A stretch of DNA of 64,000 bases from Lewinellaceae bacterium (GTDB lineage: Bacteria > Bacteroidota > Bacteroidia > Chitinophagales > Saprospiraceae). Positions 10,523 through 18,552 of the stretch are shown one piece after another. The DNA is taken from the NCBI GenBank assembly GCA_020636315.1, contig JACJYA010000012.1, positions 124,001-188,000 of the forward strand, written 5' to 3'. The notes beneath the pieces were generated by a model that worked only from the letters and a program-made list of their open reading frames with translations, ran no database searches and was not told the origin of the DNA. A program made the translations under genes and the position numbers. Each line of letters opens with the position of its first letter. The first letter of the stretch is position 1.

Positions 10523-11625
10523 ATGAAATCAACATATTGTTTTTTATTCCTTGCCCTGATTAGCATAAATATCAATGGTCAAGCTAATTTCAAGTTTGAT
10601 TGGGTTAATTCTGATACATTGGAAAGTTCGCGAACTGTTCAAGAATGTAATGGATTGGCTGTAACATTAGGCACATCAATACCCCATCAAGTTAATACCA
10701 GTTCCTCTTTTCCGTTGACTTCTGCCACAATGGCGGTAATGAATAGTATTAAGAATTATACTGTAACTATAAGCTTTTCACAACCCGTATCGAATGTTAG
10801 ATTACATATTTCCGACATCGACAGAACTCCAAGAGATTTAAATAGTATTCCGATTGTTGGAAGCACCGCTCATGGTGAAAAAATAATCAACCTTTTACCT
10901 TTCATGCCATCTGCTGACAACTCATTACAAGTTGTTGGGAATGAAATTCATGCTAATGCAGATAATTCAGAAGGCTGGCTTTCCTGGAACGGCACCAATA
11001 TTAATGCTATTTCATTTCAGGTTCAAAGGTTGAATGATAGATATGGAATTATGCTAGATGAAATCGAATTTGACTGTTCGAGTTATGATTTACCGATTTG
11101 TTGTTCACCAATGAATCAAGAATTAATGAAAGACTTGTTTGATCATATCCCATCAGTACCAATAACCTCTCCTATAAGTTAGATTTTAATAGCAATCCAT
11201 ATTTTGCCTCATTATTTCAGGCTTATTTGGAGTATGTTAAATTAATTGTAACCATCAATACAAAAAAAATTAGTTTCCCATTGGAGATTGATTGACGCAG
11301 GAACTGGCGTAACACCAAATAATGTTTACTCTCCAATGATTGAGGAGACATACAGTTGGTTTGAGCCCGGAGGAAATGAAAATATTTATGGCAATGCCAA
11401 TTTCTTCAGTGCTTCTTTAAATATTAATCAATGGTATAAAATCCATACTGGTATTTATACTGAACCAACTAATGTTTTAACAGAATGTAAAGCAGCACTC
11501 TATTTTTTTTATCGAGTTCAAATAAGCAATGGAAGGCTTATTGAACTATTTCTGACGGAACAAATGTATTGAAGCGCATAGATTTTGGGGAAGGTAAAAC
11601 TGTCATCAAGAAGAAAAGAAATTAA
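10523..11625 (+). pseudogene. Secreted protein of unknown function, frameshifted in its 3' half
   Basis: The first 219 codons are open, with a signal peptide (MKSTYCFLFLALISININGQ) and a beta-rich domain rich in Asn, Ser and Asp (VSNVRLHISDIDRTP, WNGTNINAISFQVQRLNDRYG), resembling secreted jelly-roll or lectin-like modules of Bacteroidota. The frame is lost at about 11160. Coding resumes in other frames (YKLDFNSNPYFASLFQAYLE, then TYSWFEPGGNENIYGNANFF) and ends with FGEGKTVIKKKRN and a TAA at 11623. I do not recognise the family. Base composition and type of lesion match the GH16 remnant upstream, so both may have arrived and decayed together. Confidence 0.6.
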
Positions 11626-11894
11626 ATCGACATAGAAAAAAGGATCAACCCTATTAAGGCCGAAAACTCTGGCCCACTAGCATTTGTGCCCCTTTATACA
11701 GCGGCCTGGAAGTAACTTTTTAGAATTTGACAGCAGGTTTCTACGCCCCATTGGGAGTTGTACGGCCCAGCGAGATGCCGGTAGTGGCCGCTGGTGGAGC
11801 AGAGATGTCATTAGTACCTTTGTCTCGCCAGTGGGCAATTCTACTTAATGAGCAAGGACACAACCTAATATACCCTGTACAAAAATAGTAAACC

Positions 11895-12434
11895 ATGAAA
11901 AACAAAGATCAGATCTCCGTTCTCTTTTTATTGTTGTTGGTTTGGAGTTGCAGCGTCAGCCCTAAGCCTTCTCAAAACACCTGGCGAAACGATGGAGAAG
12001 CAGATCCGCCCTCTTATTACGGTTCAGAGGAAAGCTGCGAAAAGATCCTGGGCATCCTGGCCTATCAGTCTGTTGAGCATAAGGGCTTCGAAACTGAAGG
12101 CCGGTTTGCCGGTATCCCCGCTGCGAACTTTATGGAGATCAGGGCCGATTCGGCCTTTTACCTGAACGCTTACAATGAGGTCAAGGACAAAGGAGCCTGC
12201 CGCTGCGAAAATGGAAAGCTTACGGTGGACTGGGCCGATATGTTCGGCCGGGAAATTGAATACGAGATTTATTTTAAGGATGACACCAGCGTGGAGTTGC
12301 GGTATCTCGACTACAAGAAAACCCTTAAGTACTATTACTTTGGTGATAAATCTGCCCTGGACGGCCCTATGGATAATCCGGCGAAGGTGATTGGGACATT
12401 GACCCGGATAGAAGGACTGGAGGGAGAGAACTAG
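11895..12434 (+). CDS. Putative lipoprotein, unknown function
   Basis: This is a 179-residue protein. The N-terminus MKNKDQISVLFLLLLVWSCS carries a lipoprotein signal with the modified Cys at about residue 19. The mature part has an SEESCEKILGILAYQS segment, a CRC pair in the middle (KGACRCENGKLTV) and a C-terminal beta-strand-rich section. No named domain is recognised. It stands alone, after the eroded AT-rich zone and before an inverted-repeat element, with base composition back to the window norm. It is probably anchored in the periplasm or outer membrane. Confidence 0.7.
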   Translation: MKNKDQISVLFLLLLVWSCSVSPKPSQNTWRNDGEADPPSYYGSEESCEKILGILAYQSVEHKGFETEGRFAGIPAANFMEIRADSAFYLNAYNEVKDKGACRCENGKLTVDWADMFGREIEYEIYFKDDTSVELRYLDYKKTLKYYYFGDKSALDGPMDNPAKVIGTLTRIEGLEGEN

Positions 12435-12524
12435 AGCCCCCTCCCTTGCCTTGATGGCCATTCCCTCAGAATTTTCGTATTACCTGAGTCTCTTTTCAAT
12501 ATGGGAAGTGCTTGGAAAAAGCAA

Positions 12525-12772
12525 TATGCGAATCCAGAGCTAAATGGGGGCGATTTGACTACCGGCGCCGGCCGGATACTTAGATATTGTGCCGTTAGGT
12601 ACAAAATATCGGTAAAAAAATGGTGAAAAATGAACCTCCGTGCCGTAGGTACGGCACATCGGCGTTGGCCTGATCGCTATGTCCCGTACCTACGGCACGG
12701 GTCGTCCCTAACTCGGGGCCACGTCTTCCGATATGTCGTCCCTACAGGACGTTTTAGCTCTGGATTCGCATA
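12525..12772. mobile_element. 248-bp palindromic element with 20-bp perfect terminal inverted repeats
   Basis: TATGCGAATCCAGAGCTAAA (12525-12544) is repeated perfectly in inverse at 12753-12772. A second perfect 17-bp inverted pair, CCGTGCCGTAGGTACGG, lies inside (12638-12654 and 12684-12700), and a third small hairpin GTCGTCCCTACAGGAC follows. GCAA flanks both outer ends and may be a target duplication. The nested hairpins look like REP/RAYT-type or MITE DNA; nothing is encoded. Confidence 0.65.
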
Positions 12773-12949
12773 GCAATATAACAATTTAGCCATTTAACAA
12801 TCCAACCAGGCCCCAGGTGTAATGCTCTTTTCCTGTCACTTTCGAAGCAGATTAGTTTAGGCATCCTACCCGCTTTCCCCATTTGCGAAGCCAGCTTATT
12901 AATCGTATGTTTGTGCCGGATAAATTCACACTCTTTATTCTGTCAGACG

Positions 12950-13897
12950 ATGATCCGGTATTACGCAAAAGAGGAGGGTAAGCTGAAGGAGCTGGAAGAG
13001 CCGGAGGTAAGCTGTTGGGTCAACATCTCCCCGCCTTTCAGCCACGAGGAGCTCGAAGAGGTGGCCATGCAGTTTGACGTACCGCTGGACTTCCTCACCG
13101 ACTCGCTCGACATTGACGAGCGTTCGCGTTACGAACGCGAGGACGATGTGCGCCTGATCGTCGTCAATACTCCCATTCTCAACGAAGCCGAGGAAGAAAA
13201 TGACGCTATTTACATCACAGTGCCGATCGGTATCATCATCACCATCGAGCACGTAATCACCATCACCTCCTACGAGAACCCCGTCCTGCAGCTTTTCCTC
13301 GACGATAAGGTGAAAAACTTCAACCCGGCGGATGACTCTTCCTTCGTCCTGCAGATCCTGGAGCAGAATGTTTACCGCTTCCTTACCTGCCTGAAAAAGC
13401 TCAACCTGAAGCGCAACCTCATCGAACAGGAATTGTACGATTCCAGCCGGAACAAAGAATTGAAGCAGCTGCTGAGCATTGAAAAGAGCCTCGTCTATTT
13501 CGTGAATACCCTGAGCGCCAACGAACTGCTCAAGATGAAGATGAAGCGCACGGATTTCCTTCACATCCGGGATGACGAAGACAAGTCCGACCTGTTCGAA
13601 GACATCATCATCGACAACAGCCAGGCCCTGGAAATGGCCAACGTCTATACCAACATCCTCAACGGCACCATGGACGCGTACGGCTCCATCATCTCCAACA
13701 ACCTCAACATCACCATCCGGCGGCTTACCCTCATTACCATAATCCTGATGGTACCCACCCTGGTCGCCAGCTTCTATGGTATGAACGTACCTCTCCCTCT
13801 GGAAAGCAAACGCTACGCCATTTACATCATCATGGCCTGCTCGGTAGGCATGAGCCTGCTGGTGGCCTGGTACTTCCAGCGCAAGCGCCTGTTTTAG
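12950..13897 (+). CDS. corA: CorA-family magnesium/cobalt transporter
   Basis: This 315-residue inner-membrane divalent cation channel has a large acidic cytoplasmic domain (LTDSLDIDERSRYEREDD, typical of CorA), a long stalk helix region (about 170-250), and two C-terminal membrane helices. The signature GMN motif ends the first helix (FYGMN, 277-279) and the protein closes with a basic tail (YFQRKRLF). ATG at 12950 is chosen because the family starts with this short MIRYY-type segment; a TTG start 13 codons earlier gives an extension with no family support. The gene is monocistronic, between a palindromic element and the DnaA-box-like cluster. Confidence 0.93.
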   Translation: MIRYYAKEEGKLKELEEPEVSCWVNISPPFSHEELEEVAMQFDVPLDFLTDSLDIDERSRYEREDDVRLIVVNTPILNEAEEENDAIYITVPIGIIITIEHVITITSYENPVLQLFLDDKVKNFNPADDSSFVLQILEQNVYRFLTCLKKLNLKRNLIEQELYDSSRNKELKQLLSIEKSLVYFVNTLSANELLKMKMKRTDFLHIRDDEDKSDLFEDIIIDNSQALEMANVYTNILNGTMDAYGSIISNNLNITIRRLTLITIILMVPTLVASFYGMNVPLPLESKRYAIYIIMACSVGMSLLVAWYFQRKRLF

Positions 13898-13959
13898 GAT
13901 AGCTCCACAATTCCAATGGTTTCCAGCGCTTTATAACTTATTGGGTGACAACAGCCAGG

Positions 13960-14061
13960 TTTTCCACAATTGAGTTTTCCACACTGTGGAAAAAATAACT
14001 AACAATTAAATAGTACTGTGAATCAATTGCTTATGCTAGTTATCAACATTATGTTGATAAC
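13960..14061. promoter_or_regulatory. Cluster of DnaA-box-like sites upstream of nrdB
   Basis: Three copies of TTTTCCACA (13960-13968, 13975-13983, and inverted at 13985-13993) fit the relaxed DnaA box TTWTNCACA; the last two form a 19-bp palindrome. A 23-bp perfect palindrome follows (14039-14061), built from TTATCAACA, which differs from a DnaA box by one base. An AT-rich stretch lies between them. DnaA controls nrd genes directly in E. coli, so this may be a DnaA-responsive nrd promoter; a replication origin is the other possibility. Confidence 0.45.
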
Positions 14062-14381
14062 TTTGGCCGCAATGAACCGAGGTACTTATTAATTTAGTGG
14101 TGACAAAGAAAACATACTAGGGAAGACAGCCATACCCGTATGCACAGGCCTGATGCATTTGAGCCGCAGCTGGCCCTGCCGCAGGCTCCCCGGAGCATAT
14201 TGTGGCGGGAAACTCCCGAAATAATTCAAAAATACAGCAGGTTTTCAACCAACTTTTGAGAAGCATTCCGAAAGGGCTTTTTTGCCTTTGCCGGCCCTCT
14301 TGGGGTATGCTTTGTCCTATGGTAAGCGACGCTTCTATCAGTATAATATTTCACCTTATAAAATCAAAAACGCTTTTTAAA
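14062..14381 (+). other. Long leader upstream of nrdB
   Basis: This is 320 bases between the box cluster and the nrdB start. It contains a GC-rich stem-loop (GAGCC...GGCTC with an inner GCAG/CTGC pair) at about 14160-14193. An in-frame extension of nrdB from 14202 encodes 60 residues unlike the family and is not believed. I looked for an adenosylcobalamin riboswitch core and an NrdR box and found neither convincingly. Confidence 0.4.
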
Positions 14382-15359
14382 ATGACTCAGCAAGTAGAGC
14401 CGATACTTCAGGAAAACCCCAACCGCTTTGTCCTTTTCCCCATTAAACACGACGATATTTGGGCCTTTTACAAAAAATCGGAAGCGAGCTTCTGGACAGC
14501 CGAGGAGATTGACCTCTCTGCCGACCTGGGCGACTGGAGTGACAAACTGAACGATGATGAGCGCCATTTCATCAAACATGTCCTGGCCTTTTTTGCCGCC
14601 AGCGACGGCATAGTCAACGAAAACCTGGCGGAAAATTTCGTCAGCGAAGTGCAATACACCGAGGCTAAATTCTTCTACGGGTTCCAGATCATGATGGAGA
14701 ACATTCACTCGGAGACCTACAGCCTGCTGATCGATACCTATATCAAAGACACAAAGGACAAAGATTACCTCTTTAACGCCATTGAAACCATGGACTGCGT
14801 GAAGAAGAAGGCCGACTGGGCCCTGCGCTGGATAGAGAACGGCAGCTTCCAGGAACGCCTCATCGCTTTTGCTGCCGTGGAAGGCATCTTTTTTTCCGGT
14901 TCTTTTTGCTCCATCTTCTGGCTGAAGAAGCGTGGCCTGATGCCCGGCCTGTCCTTTTCCAATGAGCTGATCTCCAGGGACGAAGGCATGCACTGTGACT
15001 TTGCCTGCCTGCTGTACAACAACCACGTTGTGAATAAGCTTTCGGAAAAAACAATCCGGGACATCATCACCGATGCGGTCGGGATCGAAAAGGAATTCGT
15101 CTCCGATGCCCTGCCCGTCAACCTCATCGGCATGAATGCAGAGCTGATGTGCCAGTATATTGAATTTGTCGCCGACCGCCTCCTGGCCGCCCTCAACCAG
15201 CCCAGGGTTTTTAATGTGGAAAATCCTTTCCCCTGGATGGATATGATCTCTCTGCAAGGCAAGACCAACTTCTTCGAGAAACGCGTGGGGGATTACCAGA
15301 AGTCGGGCGTGATGTCCGGCCGCGACAAGCAGGTCTTTTCGCTGGACGAAGACTTTTAG
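14382..15359 (+). CDS. nrdB: Ribonucleoside-diphosphate reductase beta subunit (class Ia)
   Basis: This 325-residue di-iron/tyrosyl radical subunit supplies the radical used by NrdA to reduce ribonucleotides to deoxyribonucleotides. Iron ligands and the radical site are visible: EEID near the N-terminus, AKFFYGFQIMMENIHSETYS (radical Tyr plus E and H ligands), FAAVEGIFFSGSF and ISRDEGMHCDFAC. The C-terminus KQVFSLDEDF is the peptide that docks into the alpha subunit. The sequence resembles the eukaryotic R2 type, as in many Bacteroidota. ATG at 14382 (MTQQVEP) matches the family start. It is followed by nrdA after a 129-base structured spacer, giving an nrdB-nrdA operon. Confidence 0.97.
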   Translation: MTQQVEPILQENPNRFVLFPIKHDDIWAFYKKSEASFWTAEEIDLSADLGDWSDKLNDDERHFIKHVLAFFAASDGIVNENLAENFVSEVQYTEAKFFYGFQIMMENIHSETYSLLIDTYIKDTKDKDYLFNAIETMDCVKKKADWALRWIENGSFQERLIAFAAVEGIFFSGSFCSIFWLKKRGLMPGLSFSNELISRDEGMHCDFACLLYNNHVVNKLSEKTIRDIITDAVGIEKEFVSDALPVNLIGMNAELMCQYIEFVADRLLAALNQPRVFNVENPFPWMDMISLQGKTNFFEKRVGDYQKSGVMSGRDKQVFSLDEDF

Positions 15360-15367
15360 GAAGGTTT

Positions 15368-15487
15368 TACGGTGTTGTGGTATTGCGGTTTTATGGCCGC
15401 AACACCACAACACCGAAACACCACAACACCGTAATACCAAAACAACCAAAACACCACAACACCATCATACCAAAACACCAATAAAAT
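15368..15487 (+). repeat. Hairpin plus AC-rich direct repeats in the nrdB-nrdA spacer
   Basis: TACGGTGTTGTGG (15368-15380) pairs perfectly with CCACAACACCGTA (15421-15433). The block CCACAACACC occurs several times up to 15462. The second half has almost no G or T on the coding strand. The hairpin could tune the ratio of NrdB to NrdA, and the unstructured AC tract could keep the nrdA start open; both are inferences. Confidence 0.65.
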
Positions 15488-15488
15488 C

Positions 15489-17879
15489 ATGGAAGTCATC
15501 AAAAGAAGCGGTAAGCGCGAAGACGTCAGCTTTGATAAAATTACCGCCCGCATCAAAAAGCTCTGCTACGACCTCGACACCAGGTACATTGATTATATCG
15601 AGATCGCCAAGAAGGTGATCCAGGGCCTCTACGACGGGGTGACCACCACCGAACTGGACAACCTGGCGGCGGAAACGGCCGCCACCATGGCCCCCGAGCA
15701 CCCGGAATATGCCATACTGGCCGCCCGGATTGCCGTTTCCAACCTGCACAAGAATACCAGGAAGTCTTTCGCCCGCACCATGAAAGACCTCTTCAACTAC
15801 ATCGACCCCAAAACGGGCGAACCGGCCGGGCTGATCGGCGAAGATGCTTTCAACACCATCTGGAAGCACCGCGATGAACTGGATTCGGCTATCATTTACG
15901 ACCGGGACTACAGCTTCGACTACTTCGGCTTCAAGACCCTGGAGCGTTCCTACCTGATGCGTATGGACGGCAAAGTGGTGGAGCGCCCCCAGCACATGAT
16001 TATGCGTGCTGCTGTGGGCATTCACGGAGAGGACATCGAGGCGGCGGTCGAGACGTATAACCTGATCTCGGAGAAGTGGTTCATCCACGCCACGCCGACC
16101 TTGTTCAACGCCGGGACGCCGAAGCCGCAACTTTCGAGCTGCTTTCTTTTAAGTATGACAGAGGATTCAATTTCCGGCATTTTCGAAACCCTCTCCCGCT
16201 GTGCGAAGATCTCCCAGTCGGCCGGCGGTATCGGCCTGAGCATTCACAACATCCGGGCAACGGGCAGTTACATCAAGGGTACCGGCGGCACTTCCAATGG
16301 CGTCATTCCGATGCTAAAGGTATATAACGATACGGCTCGCTATGTTGATCAGGGTGGTGGCAAACGCAAAGGCGCTTTCGCCGTTTACCTCGAGCCCTGG
16401 CACGCCGATGTGTTCGAATTCCTGGACCTGAAGAAGAACCACGGAAAGGAAGAACTGCGTGCCCGTGACCTCTTTTACGCCATGTGGATACCCGACCTGT
16501 TCATGGAGCGGGTCAAGGCGGACGCCGAATGGTCGCTGTTCTGCCCGAACGAGGCGCCCGGGCTTTACGATTGCCACAGCGGGGAGTTCGAAGCCCTTTA
16601 CCACCAATACGAGAAAGAAGGGCGCGCCAGAAAAGTGGTGCGTGCCCAGGAACTGTGGTTCGCCATCCTGGAATCGCAGATCGAGACCGGCACACCTTAT
16701 ATATTATATAAAGATGCCGCCAACCGGAAGTCCAACCAGAAAAACCTCGGCACTATCCGGTCCAGCAACCTCTGTACAGAGATCATGGAATATACCTCTC
16801 CCGATGAAGTGGCGGTGTGTAACCTGGCCTCCATTGCTCTGCCTAAGTTCGTGGATGAGAAAACCCGGGAGTTCGGCTTTCAAAAGTTATTCGAGATCAG
16901 CCGGGTCGTTACCCGCAACCTCAACAAGGTCATCGATATCAACTACTATCCGATCCCGGAAGCCCGAAACTCCAATATGCGCCACCGGCCTATCGGTATT
17001 GGCGTTCAGGGGCTGGCCGACGCCTTCATCATGATGCGTTATCCATTTGACAGCCCGGAGGCCCGCCAACTCAACCGGGATATATTTGAAACCATCTATT
17101 TCGCCGCGCTGACGGAGTCCTGCGCCCAGGCTGAACGCGATGGGTGCTACGAGACTTTTCCGGGCTCGCCGGCCAGCAGGGGGGAGTTGCAATACGATAT
17201 GTGGGGTGTCCAACCCAGCAGCCGCTGGGATTGGGCGGGACTGAAGGCCCGGATCAAAAAACACGGCCTGCGCAACAGCCTGCTACTGGCCCCTATGCCC
17301 ACGGCCTCCACCTCACAGATCCTGGGTAATAACGAATGTTTTGAGCCCTATACTTCCAATATCTACACCCGTCGCACGCTGTCGGGAGAATTCATCGTGG
17401 TGAATAAACACCTGCTGCACGACCTGATCGGGTTAGGGCTCTGGAATGAAGATATGAAACACGAACTGATGGCTGCCAACGGCTCCGTCCAGGAGATCGA
17501 TGGAATACCGGATGATCTAAAGGCATTGTACAGAACCGTCTGGGAGATCAGCCAGAAGGCCATCATAGATATGGCGGCCGACCGGGGCGCTTTCATTTGC
17601 CAGAGCCAGAGCATGAACCTTTTCCTTCAGGACCCGAATTTCGGGAAACTGTCCTCCATGCATTTTTATGCCTGGCAGAAAGGGTTGAAAACCGGCATGT
17701 ATTACCTGCGCAGCAAAGCGGCCACCGACCCGATCAAGTTTACGGTCAGGCAACCGGCTCAGAAGAAAGTGGCGGAAGTTCCCCGGCAAGGCATTCAGGG
17801 CCCACAGGAAAATACTGAAACCGGCGAGGGCCAGGTTTGCAACCTCGACGACCCCGACTGCCTGATGTGTGGTTCCTGA
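15489..17879 (+). CDS. nrdA: Ribonucleoside-diphosphate reductase alpha subunit (class Ia)
   Basis: This 796-residue catalytic subunit is cytoplasmic. An N-terminal ATP-cone (KRSGKREDVSFDKI, residues about 3-90) gives allosteric control of activity. The barrel carries the redox Cys in QLSSCFLLSM, the active-site trio in SSNLCTEIMEY (Asn, Cys, Glu), a second redox Cys in VAVCNLASIALP, and the radical-transfer region near the C-terminus (MYYLRSKAA). The tail CNLDDPDCLMCGS bears the CxxC that re-reduces the active site through thioredoxin or glutaredoxin. Start, length and motifs are normal for class Ia. It follows nrdB on the same strand and is closed by a strong terminator. Confidence 0.97.
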   Translation: MEVIKRSGKREDVSFDKITARIKKLCYDLDTRYIDYIEIAKKVIQGLYDGVTTTELDNLAAETAATMAPEHPEYAILAARIAVSNLHKNTRKSFARTMKDLFNYIDPKTGEPAGLIGEDAFNTIWKHRDELDSAIIYDRDYSFDYFGFKTLERSYLMRMDGKVVERPQHMIMRAAVGIHGEDIEAAVETYNLISEKWFIHATPTLFNAGTPKPQLSSCFLLSMTEDSISGIFETLSRCAKISQSAGGIGLSIHNIRATGSYIKGTGGTSNGVIPMLKVYNDTARYVDQGGGKRKGAFAVYLEPWHADVFEFLDLKKNHGKEELRARDLFYAMWIPDLFMERVKADAEWSLFCPNEAPGLYDCHSGEFEALYHQYEKEGRARKVVRAQELWFAILESQIETGTPYILYKDAANRKSNQKNLGTIRSSNLCTEIMEYTSPDEVAVCNLASIALPKFVDEKTREFGFQKLFEISRVVTRNLNKVIDINYYPIPEARNSNMRHRPIGIGVQGLADAFIMMRYPFDSPEARQLNRDIFETIYFAALTESCAQAERDGCYETFPGSPASRGELQYDMWGVQPSSRWDWAGLKARIKKHGLRNSLLLAPMPTASTSQILGNNECFEPYTSNIYTRRTLSGEFIVVNKHLLHDLIGLGLWNEDMKHELMAANGSVQEIDGIPDDLKALYRTVWEISQKAIIDMAADRGAFICQSQSMNLFLQDPNFGKLSSMHFYAWQKGLKTGMYYLRSKAATDPIKFTVRQPAQKKVAEVPRQGIQGPQENTETGEGQVCNLDDPDCLMCGS

Positions 17880-17990
17880 TGGTTGGCCGGGAAAACGGGA
17901 ATGGCTTTTCTCTCTCTTAATATTATCCTGGCGTGGCGGGGTTTGTTTCATCAAAGCCCGCCGGCCGCCAGAATAACTTGCTGAAACTTG

Positions 17991-18022
17991 TGGCGGGCTG
18001 CTCCGGCGGCCCGCCATTTTTT
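17991..18022 (+). terminator. Rho-independent terminator of nrdBA
   Basis: The stem TGGCGGGC/GCCCGCCA with a 10-base loop is followed by a T-run (TTTTTT). A second hairpin (GGCGGG...CCCGCC, 17935-17962) lies between it and the nrdA stop. Confidence 0.85.
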
Positions 18023-18552
18023 GTAGCCTTCCAGAACATTTGGGCGCATTTTTTATATTATTTTTTTGTGTATAAATTTTTACGCCTTATATTGGTGTTG
18101 TTTTGACCCTTCTTTGACGGACAGGGACGCTGAAAAATTGGAGGCTGCATCCCTCCGGGGCAATTCAATTGGTCCGGAATCCCTTAACCTGTCAGAGGAT
18201 ACAAATGGTTTGGCGTTTCTGCGGAAACGCATTTTTCCCGGCCGATATTCCGCCTACCCCCTGCTCAATCCACACGCAAATGATTAACAGACGGGCCCAG
18301 TGAAAGCGGCACGAATTTACGGGTGAATTTAAGCTATTGTGAATCCAAGCGATAAAATGCTGCGAAATCGCCTGTCAATTCGGCCGAGTTGCACTATTTG
18401 AAGGCTTGTTATGCCTTTTCCAGGGAGATGGCTGAAGGTAAAGGTATGAGGAATCCGGAAAAAAGAAGGGCCAATATATTTTCGGCATGGCGCACACACA
18501 GGCCGTACCTGTCGTGCCGGTTCTGCAGCGTTAAGACGTAAACAACTGCTTG
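18023..18552. other. Gene-free region with a possible Bacteroidota-type promoter
   Basis: No credible gene in 530 bases; the 73-codon open frame over 18066-18287 starts inside the promoter-like sequence and has no family look. TTTG at 18065-18068, 19 bases, then TATATTGG (18088-18095) fits the Bacteroidota consensus TTTG-N19-TAnnTTTG with one mismatch. If used it would give a leader of about 450 bases before the outer membrane protein at 18553, or transcribe an unknown small RNA. Confidence 0.35.

Noticed and set aside
14062..14381. Adenosylcobalamin riboswitch or NrdR box upstream of nrdB
   Set aside because: The conserved B12 core and the NrdR palindrome were not found; only a simple GC-rich stem-loop is visible.
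14202..14381. 60-residue N-terminal extension of NrdB
   Set aside because: Not like the family N-terminus and has no conserved pattern; the ATG at 14382 gives the standard protein.
18066..18287. 73-codon open frame before the barrel protein
   Set aside because: Begins inside a promoter-like sequence and its translation has no recognisable features.
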